Below are positions 24,132-32,698 of a stretch of 64,000 bases of DNA, one piece after another. Position numbers and translations under genes: made by a program. Origin of the DNA: Amycolatopsis antarctica (GTDB lineage: Bacteria; Actinomycetota; Actinomycetes; Mycobacteriales; Pseudonocardiaceae). Position 1 is the stretch's first letter. Each line of letters opens with the position of its first letter. The notes beneath the pieces were generated by a model, which had not been told where the DNA came from, searched no databases, and worked only from the letters and a program-made list of their open reading frames with translations. The DNA lies in the NCBI RefSeq assembly GCF_002262875.1, contig NZ_NKYE01000010.1, forward strand, positions 173,380 to 237,379. The letters are read 5' to 3'.

Positions 24132-25474
24132 TGTGGCGGCTGGCGTTGCGGACGGTTCGCGCACGACCCGTCTCCTACCTCGCCCCGGCCGGGGTGCTCC
24201 TCGCCGGGACGGCCCTGCTCACCGCGCTCGCCACGCTGGCGGAGACCGGTCTCGCCGGCACCGGGGACGGCACGGAATCGCTGGCGATCCTCGCGGCGAT
24301 CATGGGCGGCTGGACGATGGCGATCGTCGTGTACGGCGTCGTGTCCACCATCGCACTGGTCATCCGGCAGCGGGAACGGGAACTCGCCCTGCTGCGCTCG
24401 ATCGGCACCACCGCGGCGCAGATCCGGACGACGGTGCTGGCGGAGACGACCACCGTCGCGCTGCCCGCGGTGCTGGCCGGTGTGCTGCCCGGGATCGCGC
24501 TCGGTTCCTTTCTGCTCGACCGAATGGGCGCGGTCGGCGTGGTGAGCGGGCCGATCGAACTCGTCGCCGGCTGGCGGCCGTTGACCGCGGGCGCGGCGGT
24601 GGCCCTGCTGTCCGCGGTCGCGGCGGCCCTGCTCGCCGGGCGCAGGGCCGGGAAGGTCGCCCCGGTGCTCGCGCTGGCCGAGGCCGCCGACGCGCCCGTG
24701 TCCGCCGCCGTTCTGTCCCGGCCGGCCCGGTACGCGGGCCTCGGGTTCGTACTGCTCGGCGTGGGGTCCGGGATCGGCACACTGTTCATGGCGAACGGCC
24801 CGCTGCTGGCAGCCGCGGCCGGACCCGCCTGCATCGCGGTGGCGATCGGCCTGGCACTGCTCAGCCCGGCCGTCGTCGCACTTGCCGCCAGGGCGGCGCC
24901 CGGCGCGCCGGGCGCGGTCGGCAGGCTCGCCCTGCGCAACCTCGGCGCCCGCGCCGCCCGCTCGGGCAGCATCGTCGGCCCGCTGGCGCTGCTCGTCGGC
25001 ATCGCCGCCGGAACGCTCTACATGCAGAGCACCGAGGACTCCACCGCCGGCACCGGGGGCGCGGCCGCCGAGGAGGTGGCTCCGCAGTTCGCCGCGGCCA
25101 ACTACCTCGTGGTGGCCATGATCATCACCTTCTCCACGATCGCCGTCACGAACACGCTGGTCGCCGCGACCTGGCATCGCCGCCGCGAGTTCGGTCTGCT
25201 GCGGCTGACCGCGTCGACCAGACGTCAGGTGCTGCGGATGGTGACGGTGGAAAGCGCACTCTCCGCGGGCATCGCGATCGTCCTCGGCACCGTGGCGGCC
25301 GCGGCGACCACGATTCCCTTCAGCATCGTGAAAACCGGATCGGCTCTTCCCGCCGGTCCATTGTGGATGTACCTGGCCATCGTCGCGGGCAGTGGTGCCG
25401 TCGCGGTGGTCACCACGTTCACGACGACGCTGCGGGCGACCGAAACACGGCCGATCGCGGCGCTGGCGGCGTGA
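24128..25474 (+). CDS. ABC transporter permease, FtsX/MacB-like
   Basis: 448 residues with about eight hydrophobic helices. Two FtsX-like halves are visible: RQRERELALLRSIGTTAAQIR in the first and WHRRREFGLLRLTASTRRQVLRMVTVES in the second, the coupling-helix signature of this class. There is no large periplasmic domain between TM1 and TM2, as in many Gram-positive exporters. ATGA overlap with the ATPase gene. It ends at a hairpin (25484-25510). Confidence 0.9.
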   Translation: MMWRLALRTVRARPVSYLAPAGVLLAGTALLTALATLAETGLAGTGDGTESLAILAAIMGGWTMAIVVYGVVSTIALVIRQRERELALLRSIGTTAAQIRTTVLAETTTVALPAVLAGVLPGIALGSFLLDRMGAVGVVSGPIELVAGWRPLTAGAAVALLSAVAAALLAGRRAGKVAPVLALAEAADAPVSAAVLSRPARYAGLGFVLLGVGSGIGTLFMANGPLLAAAAGPACIAVAIGLALLSPAVVALAARAAPGAPGAVGRLALRNLGARAARSGSIVGPLALLVGIAAGTLYMQSTEDSTAGTGGAAAEEVAPQFAAANYLVVAMIITFSTIAVTNTLVAATWHRRREFGLLRLTASTRRQVLRMVTVESALSAGIAIVLGTVAAAATTIPFSIVKTGSALPAGPLWMYLAIVAGSGAVAVVTTFTTTLRATETRPIAALAA

Positions 25475-25483
25475 ACGGCGCAC

Positions 25484-25510
25484 GGACGGTTCATCCACAG
25501 TGGACCGTCC
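25484..25510 (+). terminator. Hairpin after the ABC permease gene
   Basis: GGACGGT (25484-25490) pairs with ACCGTCC (25504-25510), loop of 13 nt containing TCCACAGTGG, ten bases past the stop codon. Confidence 0.55.
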
Positions 25511-25612
25511 ATGCTCCGGCCGTCACCGTGCGGACCGGCGGGACGGCCCGACGGGGCCACGGTGCACCACCCGTTCGGCCGCGCCGGGACCCGTCCCGCT
25601 ACTTCTCCTCCG

Positions 25613-26377
25613 CTACATCGGAGAGTCGTCGGCATCCAGAACTCTGCGAAGCCGGGCGAGCGCCCGGTGCTGGGCCACGCGAACCGCGCCCGGGGTGGAA
25701 CCGACCGCATCCGCCGTCTCCTCCGCCGACAGGCCGACCACGACCCGCAACACCACGATCTCGCGCTGCTTGTCGGGAAGAACATGAAGAAGACGCGTCA
25801 TCCGCTCATTGAGCTCACTCTGCAACGCACGCTGCTCCGGACCGACCCCGACCTCGACCTCATCGGGAACCTCGGCCACCGGCTCAGAACGATTACGCGC
25901 CGCCGCACGATGCGCGTCAGCGACCTTGTGCGCCGCGATGCCGTAGACGAACGCCAGGAACGGGCGGCCCTGATCGCGATACGAGGGCAATGCCGTGAGC
26001 ACCGCCAGACACACCTCCTGGGCGACATCGTCGGCCGAAGCGAAACTCCGCTCCTGCCTGCCAACTCGAGCGCGGCAGTACCGCATCACCAGCGGGCGCA
26101 CATATGCGAGCAGACGCTCGACCGCCGCACGGTCGCCGGTCATCGCGGCGGCGACGGACTCGTCCGGAAAATGGTTCTCCGGGACGTCAGGGGGCCCGGG
26201 CCGGGAAAGATCGGCGGGGGCGGCAGGCTCGGTGCCGCCCGCCCGGTGCTTGATCCGGGACAGCGTCGCCTCGGTGTCCAGGCCGTCGCGCAGGGCGTCG
26301 GTGAAGGTCGCGTCGGCGACGCGCAGCCATCCGCCGGATTCACGGTCGGCGTCGTCCATCTCCCGCACCTCCGTCAT
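25613..26377 (-). CDS. Group 4 sigma factor of the ShbA/SigD type with an added N-terminal segment
   Basis: 254 residues. From about residue 70 the sequence is a near-textbook ShbA/SigD factor: region 2 ASADDVAQEVCLAVLTALPSY and FVYGIAAHKVADAHRAAAR; region 4 LPDKQREIVVLRVVVGLSAEETADAVGSTPGAVRVAQHRALARLR. ShbA drives the main sigma gene in Streptomyces. These factors are usually about 190 residues; here some 65 extra residues (GGWLRVADATFTDALRDGLDTEATL...) precede it in frame. The ATG overlaps the TGA of the upstream sigma gene. The extra part looks like a separate small protein that has become fused. Confidence 0.85.
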   Translation of the reverse strand: MTEVREMDDADRESGGWLRVADATFTDALRDGLDTEATLSRIKHRAGGTEPAAPADLSRPGPPDVPENHFPDESVAAAMTGDRAAVERLLAYVRPLVMRYCRARVGRQERSFASADDVAQEVCLAVLTALPSYRDQGRPFLAFVYGIAAHKVADAHRAAARNRSEPVAEVPDEVEVGVGPEQRALQSELNERMTRLLHVLPDKQREIVVLRVVVGLSAEETADAVGSTPGAVRVAQHRALARLRRVLDADDSPM

Positions 26378-26874
26378 GCGTCCTCCCCGGAACGCTCCCG
26401 GTGGAGCTCGCCGACGCGGGCGCGGGCGTCGCGCAGGGCGGACCGGACGTCGGCTTCCCCGAGATCGATCTGCTCGGCGATCTCGGCAGTGCCGAACCCG
26501 TCGAGAGACCAGGCCAGCACGACGCGCTGGCGTTCGGGCAGCCGGGCCAGCAGCGCGACCACCTGCGACGCGCTCTCGACCAGCGCGATCAGCTTGTCCT
26601 CCACGTGCCGGTCCGGGCAAGACCGGTCCGCGCGCCCGGCCCGATCGTCCCCGGTTTCGTGCCGGGCCACCCGCTCCGCCGCGAGGCGGGAACCGGCCCG
26701 GCGCACCCAGGCGGCGGGTGATTCGACCGCTTCCCACCGCAGGCAGGCGTCCAGCATCGCCTCGGTGGCGGCGTCCCTGGCCGCTTCGATCTCGAATCCG
26801 AGCTTGCAGAGGAACCCCACCAGCAGCGGGAAGTCCGCGGTGAAGTACTCGTCGAAGTCGTCGCTCACCGGCAT
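26374..26874 (-). CDS. Sigma-70 family (ECF-like) factor
   Basis: 166 residues, with GGGGAGGG five bases before the ATG at 26874. Region 2 is degenerate (FPLLVGFLCKLGFEIEAARDAATEAMLDACLRWEAVESPAAWVRRAG); region 4 is clear (LLARLPERQRVVLAWSLDGFGTAEIAEQIDLGEADVRSALRDARARV). Its stop overlaps the next sigma gene by ATGA, so two sigma-type proteins are made from one message, which is unusual. No anti-sigma gene adjoins. Confidence 0.82.
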   Translation of the reverse strand: MPVSDDFDEYFTADFPLLVGFLCKLGFEIEAARDAATEAMLDACLRWEAVESPAAWVRRAGSRLAAERVARHETGDDRAGRADRSCPDRHVEDKLIALVESASQVVALLARLPERQRVVLAWSLDGFGTAEIAEQIDLGEADVRSALRDARARVGELHRERSGEDA

Positions 26875-27125
26875 CGCGACCCTCCCCCCGGCATACCGGA
26901 ACCCCACCTGTGCGCGCCGTGTGCACGCCCCCGCGTGCGGGGACCCGTCCGCTTTCCGGCCGCGCCCCGGCAACAGCATTCCGAACCGGGGGCCGGAGCG
27001 CCACCACCCACGGTCAATTGGGCAACGGCGTGGCGCGGACGGTGTCACGACGGACGGCCCGGGACCGGCGGGCGCGCGGAGTTCACGCGCCGCCGGTCCC
27101 GGGCCGGGTGCCGGGGTTCGGACGG

Positions 27126-27812
27126 TCAGCCGGGCAGGCGCCGGATCTTGACGGTGCAGTCCAGCCGGGTGGCGGGCCGTCCTTCCGGGTCGTCGTGGAT
27201 CCGCTCGTGTTCGCGGCTGACCAGCACTTCCCACTCGCCGGACGGGAGTTCGAGCGCGGCGACAACCTCGTCCGGGGTCGGGAAGTGCACCTCCGGGTGC
27301 GGGTTGTGCTCCCACGGCGGGAATCCGAGGTGCCCGACGATCAGCAGGTGCCCGCCGGGGGCGACGGCCGCGGCGGCGTTGCGCAGGATCCGCTCCCGGG
27401 GGATGTCGTGGTAGGAGTGCAGGAAGTGCGCGGACACCAGGTCGAAGGTGCCCGCTGGGAACGAGACCGCGAGATCGTGCCGCCGGAGCTCGACGCGCTC
27501 GGCCACGCCCGCCTCGCCGGCATGCCGGGCGACGCGGTCGAGCGCGACCTGGGAGATGTCGGTGGCGGTGACCGTCCAGCCCCTGGCGGCGAGCCAGATC
27601 GCGTCGCCGCCCTCGCCGCAACCGAGGTCCAGAGCGGTGCCGGGGGTGAGCCCGGCGGTCTCGTTCACCAGCGCGGCGTTGGGTTCGCCGCTCCAGACCT
27701 GCTCCCGGTCGCGGTAGAACGCCTCCCAGAACTCCTCGTTGGTGGCGTGGTCCCCGGCCGTCGGCCGGTGGTCGTGGTCCGGCCCTGAGCCGGGGTGGGT
27801 GTGTGCGGTCAT
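27126..27812 (-). CDS. Class I SAM-dependent methyltransferase
   Basis: 228 residues. FWEAFYRDREQVWSGEPN is followed by SAM motif I ALDLGCGEGGDAIWLAARG, then TATDIS, and PGGHLLIVGH near residue 165. The EFWEAFY...W.G.PN opening is typical of TehB-like and thiopurine-like methyltransferases. A His-rich N terminus (HTHPGSGPDHDH) is noticeable and could bind metal. The C-terminal strand (VLVSREHERIHDDPEGRPATRLDCTV) is also common in this group. The substrate is unknown. It diverges from a small membrane-protein operon. Confidence 0.85.
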   Translation of the reverse strand: MTAHTHPGSGPDHDHRPTAGDHATNEEFWEAFYRDREQVWSGEPNAALVNETAGLTPGTALDLGCGEGGDAIWLAARGWTVTATDISQVALDRVARHAGEAGVAERVELRRHDLAVSFPAGTFDLVSAHFLHSYHDIPRERILRNAAAAVAPGGHLLIVGHLGFPPWEHNPHPEVHFPTPDEVVAALELPSGEWEVLVSREHERIHDDPEGRPATRLDCTVKIRRLPG

Positions 27813-28004
27813 GGACCGAGCATGCGCCCGGCAGGCTCCCACGCGCACGTTCCGTTGCCGAAACGGCAAGCCACCACGGACGCGACTCGCCGGGAGAACC
27901 CGCTGCCAGGCGTTATGCCGCAGCGGCGAGCCGCCCGCCGTTCCCGGGGTAACACTTCGCGCCGCCCGTCGACTATCCCGGCAACCGAACGACAGGAGAC
28001 GCCA

Positions 28005-28460
28005 GTGACCGGCTCGACCGAGGTCCCCACCCGCCGCAACCAACTCCCGCTGATCATCGCGGCCTCGGCGGTCGCCGCGGCGGCGGGCACGGTGTGGGCG
28101 ATCGTGCGGCACGAGGACAGCGTGATCGAACGCGGACGCTTCGACGGCTCGGGACGCATCGTCATCACCGACGGCACCCTGCACACCCGGGATACGGACG
28201 CGGCGTGTGCCGGCGTGGGGCAACGCGACACCTTGCGGTCCGGCGGCGACCTTGAGGTGTGGAACCCGGCCGGGCTGCGCGCGGGGACGGGCACCATCAC
28301 CCGGGGCACCGCGGGCGACTCGGGATGCGTGCTGGAGTTCACCATTCCGGGCACCGCCGACAGGTACGGGTCCTACACGATCAGGACGGGCGGGAACTCG
28401 CTCGGAACGGTCGACGAGCAGGCGCTGCGCGACGGCAGGGCCGTCGTCCGGGTCCCGTGA
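28005..28460 (+). CDS. Small membrane-anchored protein of unknown function
   Basis: 151 residues from the GTG at 28005, seven bases after AGGAGA. One helix near residues 15-33 (LPLIIAASAVAAAAGTVWAIV) anchors a mostly beta-rich outer domain with two Cys (DAACAG, SGCVLEF) that probably pair. No family recognised. First gene of a three-gene unit. Confidence 0.7.
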   Translation: MTGSTEVPTRRNQLPLIIAASAVAAAAGTVWAIVRHEDSVIERGRFDGSGRIVITDGTLHTRDTDAACAGVGQRDTLRSGGDLEVWNPAGLRAGTGTITRGTAGDSGCVLEFTIPGTADRYGSYTIRTGGNSLGTVDEQALRDGRAVVRVP

Positions 28461-28521
28461 GCGGCGAGACCCGGGCCCCCGGCGGCACGGGAATCCAGGC
28501 ACGGGCGCCCGGGGCCGGCCG

Positions 28522-28857
28522 GTGACCGGGGTCTGGGTCGCGGGCCTCCCGTACTCCCAGCGACGCACACTGCCCGGGCGGCTGTGCCGGCTCGGTGGCA
28601 CGCTCCGGCTGGAGGACGAGGAGCTGGTGTTCGAGCCGATCGGTGGTATCGGCCGTACCCGGCGGCTACCGCTGCGGCAGATCGTCGCGGTGCGCGCGTT
28701 CGCGGACTCACCACCCCGGCTCTCCATCGAGACCGCGGACGGCCGCGGACTCGTGCTGATGATCGCGGCGAACCGGTTGACTCCTGTCTGGACGCGCGAC
28801 ACCTCCACCAGGGACAGGGCCGTGGCCGCCATCTCCCGCCATGTCGGCCTGACCTGA
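28522..28857 (+). CDS. Small PH-like domain protein (tentative)
   Basis: 111 residues from the GTG at 28522; the start is uncertain since no good ribosome binding site is seen. GTLRLEDEELVFEPI, RRLPLRQIVAVRAF and LSIETADGRGLVLMI look like alternating strands of a bacterial PH-like fold, with a terminal helix (TRDRAVAAISRHV). Sandwiched between two small membrane-protein genes on the same strand. Confidence 0.6.
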   Translation: MTGVWVAGLPYSQRRTLPGRLCRLGGTLRLEDEELVFEPIGGIGRTRRLPLRQIVAVRAFADSPPRLSIETADGRGLVLMIAANRLTPVWTRDTSTRDRAVAAISRHVGLT

Positions 28858-28859
28858 CG

Positions 28860-29021
28860 GTGCCGTCACGACGTCCGGCGACCGAGCCGGGGCTCCTGTT
28901 GATCCTCGCCGGTGTCGGTGTCGTCTGGCTGGTCATCGGGGCACTGGGTACCGGCCCCGGCGAGGGTGTGCTGTTCCTCGTGCTCGGCATCATCGAGCTG
29001 GCGGTGGTCCTGGCCGAATGA
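28860..29021 (+). CDS. Two-helix small membrane protein
   Basis: 53 residues from the GTG at 28860, two bases after the previous stop. Hydrophobic helices span about 11-28 (LLLILAGVGVVWLVIGAL) and 35-52 (GVLFLVLGIIELAVVLAE). Function unknown; translational coupling to the preceding gene supports that it is real. Confidence 0.6.
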   Translation: MPSRRPATEPGLLLILAGVGVVWLVIGALGTGPGEGVLFLVLGIIELAVVLAE

Positions 29022-29265
29022 GCCCGCCACCGCCGGGCGGCGCGGGAAAGCCCGGACCGGGATCGGGGGCGAAGACCGTCCCTGATCGCACAATCCGTCT
29101 GATGTGGACAGTCGCCGTCCCGGATGCCGCGACCACGCGACCGCCGGGATCGCCCTCGGCGAAATCGGAACGCCGAGGGCGAACACCGTCCCCACCACGG
29201 ACATCCCGCGCATACCTTGTCCGAACCCGTACACCGAAGCAACGCCCGAAACGAGGCAGGTACCG

Positions 29266-29877
29266 ATGACGCTGTCGCTGACCCCCGAATCCCCGGCGCC
29301 CGAGATGCGAGCCGCCGGCGCGTCCGCCGACGACGCGGTCTACGAGCGCCTGCTGCGCGAGCGGATCGTCTTCCTCGGCTCCGAGGTGGACGACGCGGTG
29401 GCCAACCGGATCACCGCCCAGTTCCTGCTGCTCGCCGGGGACGACCCGGCGAAGGACATCACCTTCTACATCAACTCGCCAGGCGGATCGGTGACGGCGG
29501 GCATGGCCATCCACGACACGATGCGGCTCATCCAGCCCGATGTCTCGACCTGGGGGCTCGGTTTCGTCGCCTCGATGGGCCAGTTCCTGCTGTCCTCCGG
29601 CACACCGGGCAAGCGGTATCTGCTGCCCAATACCAGGGTGGTGATGCACCAGCCGTCCGCCGGAATCGGCGGCGCGGCCAGTGACATCGCCATCCAGGCC
29701 GAGGTGTTCGGCGGGATGAAGCGGCGGATCGCGGAGATCACCGCGCGGCAGACCGGGCAGCCGGTGGAGCGGATCACCGCGGACGCCGACCGGGACCGCT
29801 GGTTCGACGCCGAGGAGGCGCTGGAGTACGGATTCGTCGACCACATCGTCGGCAGCGAGTCCGGGTCCGCGGGCTGA
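29266..29877 (+). CDS. clpP: ATP-dependent Clp protease proteolytic subunit, stand-alone paralogue
   Basis: 203 residues. The catalytic triad is complete: S103 (GFVASMGQF), H128 (VVMHQPSAG) and D177 (DRDRWF). [13 protein letters not shown] and [15 protein letters not shown] segments are standard. Actinobacterial ClpP1/P2 normally lie in tandem beside clpX; here there is one subunit and no chaperone gene, so this is an extra ClpP that must share partners in trans. The GFVASMG form (versus GQAASMG) suits the divergent ClpP3-5 group of Streptomyces, by inference. Confidence 0.93.
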   Translation: MTLSLTPESPAPEMRAAGASADDAVYERLLRERIVFLGSEVDDAVANRITAQFLLLAGDDPAKDITFYINSPGGSVTAGMAIHDTMRLIQPDVSTWGLGFVASMGQFLLSSGTPGKRYLLPNTRVVMHQPSAGIGGAASDIAIQAEVFGGMKRRIAEITARQTGQPVERITADADRDRWFDAEEALEYGFVDHIVGSESGSAG

Positions 29878-29880
29878 CCG

Positions 29881-29914
29881 CCGGGCCGGGCGGCGTGCCC
29901 GCCTCCCGGCCCGG
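29881..29914. terminator. Bidirectional hairpin between clpP and the DUF4394 gene
   Basis: CCGGGCCGGG (29881-29890) pairs perfectly with CCCGGCCCGG (29905-29914), loop of 14 nt that can pair further. It lies between two convergent genes. Confidence 0.75.
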
Positions 29915-29920
29915 AGCGGG

Positions 29921-30802
29921 CTACTTGGTGAAGGTGATACCGACCGGAGCGCTCAGCAGCGGGGCGACGATGCCCGCGCGGCCGGTGTCGAGGTCGACCC
30001 GGACCAGCGCGGACAGGCCGAGCAGCCCGTCCAGCCGCACAGCCGCGACGCCGCGGTAGTCACCCGCGTCGTAGTCACCCGCGGGGGCCGCTCCGGAGAT
30101 GTCGAACCCGTTGACGGCGGTGATATTCAGTCCGAGCTTGCCGACGGTGTAGAGCTGGCCGGTGTTCGGGGAGACGACCGGCTCCACGCCGGGGGCGGTG
30201 CCCTGGGTGACGAGGGTGTCCCGGCCGGCGTCGAGGTTGTAGAGCAGGGTGCTGGTCGCACCCGCCACGCTGTTGGTGTAACCGGAGGCGGCGACCTTCG
30301 GTGTGCGGCCCTCGGCGGGGTCGCCGGGCGCGTAGGCCAGGGTGCCGTCGGCGGCCGCCAGCGCGCCGGTGTCCGGCACCAGGCGCAGGTTCTGGCCGGT
30401 GTCGGTGACCACCCGGATCCGGTCGACGGTGGGGTTGAAGTCGAATCCGATCGCAGAACCGGCAAGCTCCACCGGAGCGCCGACGGTGGTGGCCTTGCCC
30501 GTTCGCGCGTCCACCGTGTGCAACTGCCCCTTCGCCGACATCGCGTAGAGGGCGCCGTTCGCGGGGCGGACGTCGATGCCGATGAGCCGGTCGCCCTTCG
30601 CCACCCCGGTGACCCGGACGCTGTTCTTGGGCAGCAGGGCCAGCCTGGAATCGTAGGTGGTCAGTTTCCCGTCGGTGCCGAGCACGAGCAGGTCGCCGCG
30701 GTCGCTCTTGGCGGGCCGGTTGTCGGCCGTGGCTGTGCCCGCACCGAACGCCGTGCTCGCGAGTACGGCTGCGACGGCGACGGCGACTGTGGTCTTCCGC
30801 AT
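29921..30802 (-). CDS. Secreted DUF4394 protein
   Basis: 293 residues. GGAGGAACC precedes the ATG. The signal peptide covers residues 1-26 (cleavage near ATA-DN). The mature part is a DUF4394 repeat domain of beta-propeller type: LLVLGTDGKLTTYDSRLA, GIDVRPANGALYAMSAKGQLHTVDARTGKAT, GFDFNPTVDRIRVVTDTGQNLRL, GYTNSV. These proteins are exported, and in actinobacteria they often sit beside an ECF sigma/anti-sigma pair, as here (divergent, 165 bp away). Probably in the regulon of that sigma factor. Confidence 0.9.
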   Translation of the reverse strand: MRKTTVAVAVAAVLASTAFGAGTATADNRPAKSDRGDLLVLGTDGKLTTYDSRLALLPKNSVRVTGVAKGDRLIGIDVRPANGALYAMSAKGQLHTVDARTGKATTVGAPVELAGSAIGFDFNPTVDRIRVVTDTGQNLRLVPDTGALAAADGTLAYAPGDPAEGRTPKVAASGYTNSVAGATSTLLYNLDAGRDTLVTQGTAPGVEPVVSPNTGQLYTVGKLGLNITAVNGFDISGAAPAGDYDAGDYRGVAAVRLDGLLGLSALVRVDLDTGRAGIVAPLLSAPVGITFTK

Positions 30803-30967
30803 GGTTCCTCCTGGGTTCCCCAGCGGCCCCGGGCGAGACCGCACCACTGCATTCGCCCGGCCCGCCCCCGGCGTTCACCGGAAAGCTCGGAAATATTTCT
30901 GGCTCGCCGGGTGAACACCGGACCCACTTGCGCCGAATACACCTCGACGGCCATGAGGGGGATCCGG

Positions 30968-31531
30968 ATGAGCAGGTTCACGAGCAGACGGGCGGGTACG
31001 CGGACCGCGGAACCCGACCTGCGCTCGGAGCAGGCGGTGCGAGCGGCCTATACGGCGCACGGCCCGGAGCTCTACCGTTTCGCGCTGCGCCAGTTGCGTG
31101 ACGAGGGCGCGGCGCAGGACGTGGTGCAGGAGGTGTTCCTGCGGGCGTGGCGGTCGGCGGACCGGTTCGATCCGGAGGTGGCGAGTCTGCGGGTGTGGCT
31201 GTTCGCGATCGCCCGGCACGTGGTCGTCGACCAGATCCGGCGCGCGGTCAGCCGGCCGTCGAGTACCTTCGGCCTGGTCGCCGACCAGCCGCACGGCCCG
31301 CCCGCGCGCGGCTTCGACGAGCAGGTGATGAACGCCTGGCTGATCGAGGAGGCACTGAGCAGGATCAGCGCCGAGCACCGAGCCGCACTCGTGGAGACCT
31401 ACTTCCGCGGACGTCCATGCGCCGAGGTCGCCGTCGAGCAGGGCGTACCCACCGGAACGCTGCGCAGCAGGGTGTTCTACGGCCTGAAGTCGCTGCGGGT
31501 GATCATGGAGGAAATGGGGGTGGAACCGTGA
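30968..31531 (+). CDS. ECF RNA polymerase sigma factor (SigK/SigL-like)
   Basis: 187 residues from the ATG at 30968, behind GAGGGGGAT. Region 2: AYTAHGPELYRFALRQLRDEGAAQDVVQEVFLRAWRSADRFD, RVWLFAIARHVVVDQIRR. Region 4: LSRISAEHRAALVETYFRGRPCAEVAVEQGVPTGTLRSRVFYGLKSLR. The GTGA overlap with the following anti-sigma gene and the divergent DUF4394 gene form a compact regulon. The anti-sigma factor would hold it inactive until a cell-surface signal. Confidence 0.92.
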   Translation: MSRFTSRRAGTRTAEPDLRSEQAVRAAYTAHGPELYRFALRQLRDEGAAQDVVQEVFLRAWRSADRFDPEVASLRVWLFAIARHVVVDQIRRAVSRPSSTFGLVADQPHGPPARGFDEQVMNAWLIEEALSRISAEHRAALVETYFRGRPCAEVAVEQGVPTGTLRSRVFYGLKSLRVIMEEMGVEP

Positions 31532-32196
31532 ACGACAATGCCCATCGCGCCCTGCGCGAGTCGCTGGGTGCCTACGCGCTCGACCAGCTCGACGAACGCG
31601 AGCGGCTCACGCTCGACGCCCATCTCGCGGGTTGCCCGGCGTGCCGGGCCGAACTGGACGAGCTCACCCCGGTGGTCGAGAGCCTGCGGCTGGTCGACGT
31701 CGCCCGGCTCGGGGACCTGTCCCCGGCGCCGCCACCGGAACTGGGCGAGACGGTGGCGGCCAGGGTGCGAGCCGAGGCGGGCAGGCGCCGCGCGTTCCCG
31801 CGCAACGCCGTGGCGGCGGCCGCCGCCGTGGTGGTTCTCGCCGCCGGGGCGGCGGTCGGCTGGCTGGCACACCCGGACGTGCCCGCGTCGCCGGAGATCC
31901 CGTTGGAGACGGTCGAGGTCGACGGCACCGATCCCGGAATCGTTGCCGCGGCTCAGCTCGTCCCGCACACCTGGGGGGTCGAGATCAGGCTGACCGCGTC
32001 CGGGTTCGATCCGGGGCAGGCGTACCGGGTGGCGATCACCGATGCCGAAGGCCGCCGGATGTCGGCGGGCGAGTTCATCGGCACCGGCGCCGCCGAGATG
32101 ACCTGCAACCTCAACAGCTCGGTGCTGCGCGCCCAGGCACAGGGCTTCGAGATCACCGACCCGGCCGGGGCCCCGGTACTCACCTCCACCTTCTGA
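31528..32196 (+). CDS. RskA-type anti-sigma factor
   Basis: 222 residues from the GTG at 31528. The N-terminal zinc-binding anti-sigma domain shows YALDQLDERERLTLDAHLAGCPACRAELDEL (HxxxCxxC). One membrane helix lies near residues 95-112, followed by an RskA-type extracytoplasmic domain (VEVDGTDPGIVAAAQL...GVEIRLTASGFDPGQAYRVAITDAEGR). It binds and silences the sigma factor encoded immediately upstream and would release it after regulated cutting of the outer domain. Confidence 0.92.
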   Translation: MNDNAHRALRESLGAYALDQLDERERLTLDAHLAGCPACRAELDELTPVVESLRLVDVARLGDLSPAPPPELGETVAARVRAEAGRRRAFPRNAVAAAAAVVVLAAGAAVGWLAHPDVPASPEIPLETVEVDGTDPGIVAAAQLVPHTWGVEIRLTASGFDPGQAYRVAITDAEGRRMSAGEFIGTGAAEMTCNLNSSVLRAQAQGFEITDPAGAPVLTSTF

Positions 32197-32198
32197 CC

Positions 32199-32212
32199 GT
32201 CCACAGTAGACA
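32199..32212. repeat. 14-mer GTCCACAGTAGACA, copy 1
   Basis: The same 14 bases occur at 47719-47732. Both copies lie just after a plus-strand stop codon and before the end of a convergent gene. Confidence 0.5.
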
Positions 32213-32218
32213 GACTGC

Positions 32219-32698
32219 TCAGCGCGCCCGGTGCCGCCCGGCGGCCCGGGCGTGCGCTTCGGTCAGCAGGGAACGCACCGGCTCGGCCGTGGCCTCCCCG
32301 GGGTTCATGACACAGATCCAGCCCTGCGCCGCATAGACCGGATGCGGGTGGATGCGGTCCACCGACCGATGGTCGACGCTGTCGGCTCGCTCGGCGTACC
32401 CGGCGGGCGGGTAGCCGAGGAGTTCGGTGAAGCGCTCCCTGCCGACGGCGATGTTCAGCCGGAACACCCCGGGACGATCCACTCCGGAGACGGTGTCACC
32501 CGGGTAGTCCTTGATCACGATCGTCACGAACGGCATCCGTGCCGGGGTGCCGGGTTTCCCGTCCGGGCCCTGGCCGGGATCGTGGTAGACGAACGAATCC
32601 CCCCAGGCCACCTCGGGTGCCCCGCTCTCCTGCGACGCGGTCTCGACGCGGACACCGGGAAGTCCGGCGACGAACCGGATGATCTCGTCCTCGGTCAC
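32219..32698 (-). CDS. DUF6194 family protein
   Basis: 159 residues from the GTG at 32698, eight bases after AGGAG. It follows the family throughout: TEDEIIRFVAGLPGV, ESGAPEVAWGDSFVYHDP, MPFVTIVIKDYPGDTVS, RPGVFRLNIAVGRERFTELLGYPP, LDR-type RIHPHPVYAAQGWICVMNPG, LLTEAHARA. Soluble, function unknown in the family. Likely a single-gene unit. Confidence 0.85.
   Translation of the reverse strand: MTEDEIIRFVAGLPGVRVETASQESGAPEVAWGDSFVYHDPGQGPDGKPGTPARMPFVTIVIKDYPGDTVSGVDRPGVFRLNIAVGRERFTELLGYPPAGYAERADSVDHRSVDRIHPHPVYAAQGWICVMNPGEATAEPVRSLLTEAHARAAGRHRAR

Noticed and set aside
28457..28525. 22-codon ORF between two small membrane-protein genes
   Set aside because: It overlaps the stop of the gene before and ends just inside the start of the next; no ribosome binding site or pattern supports it.
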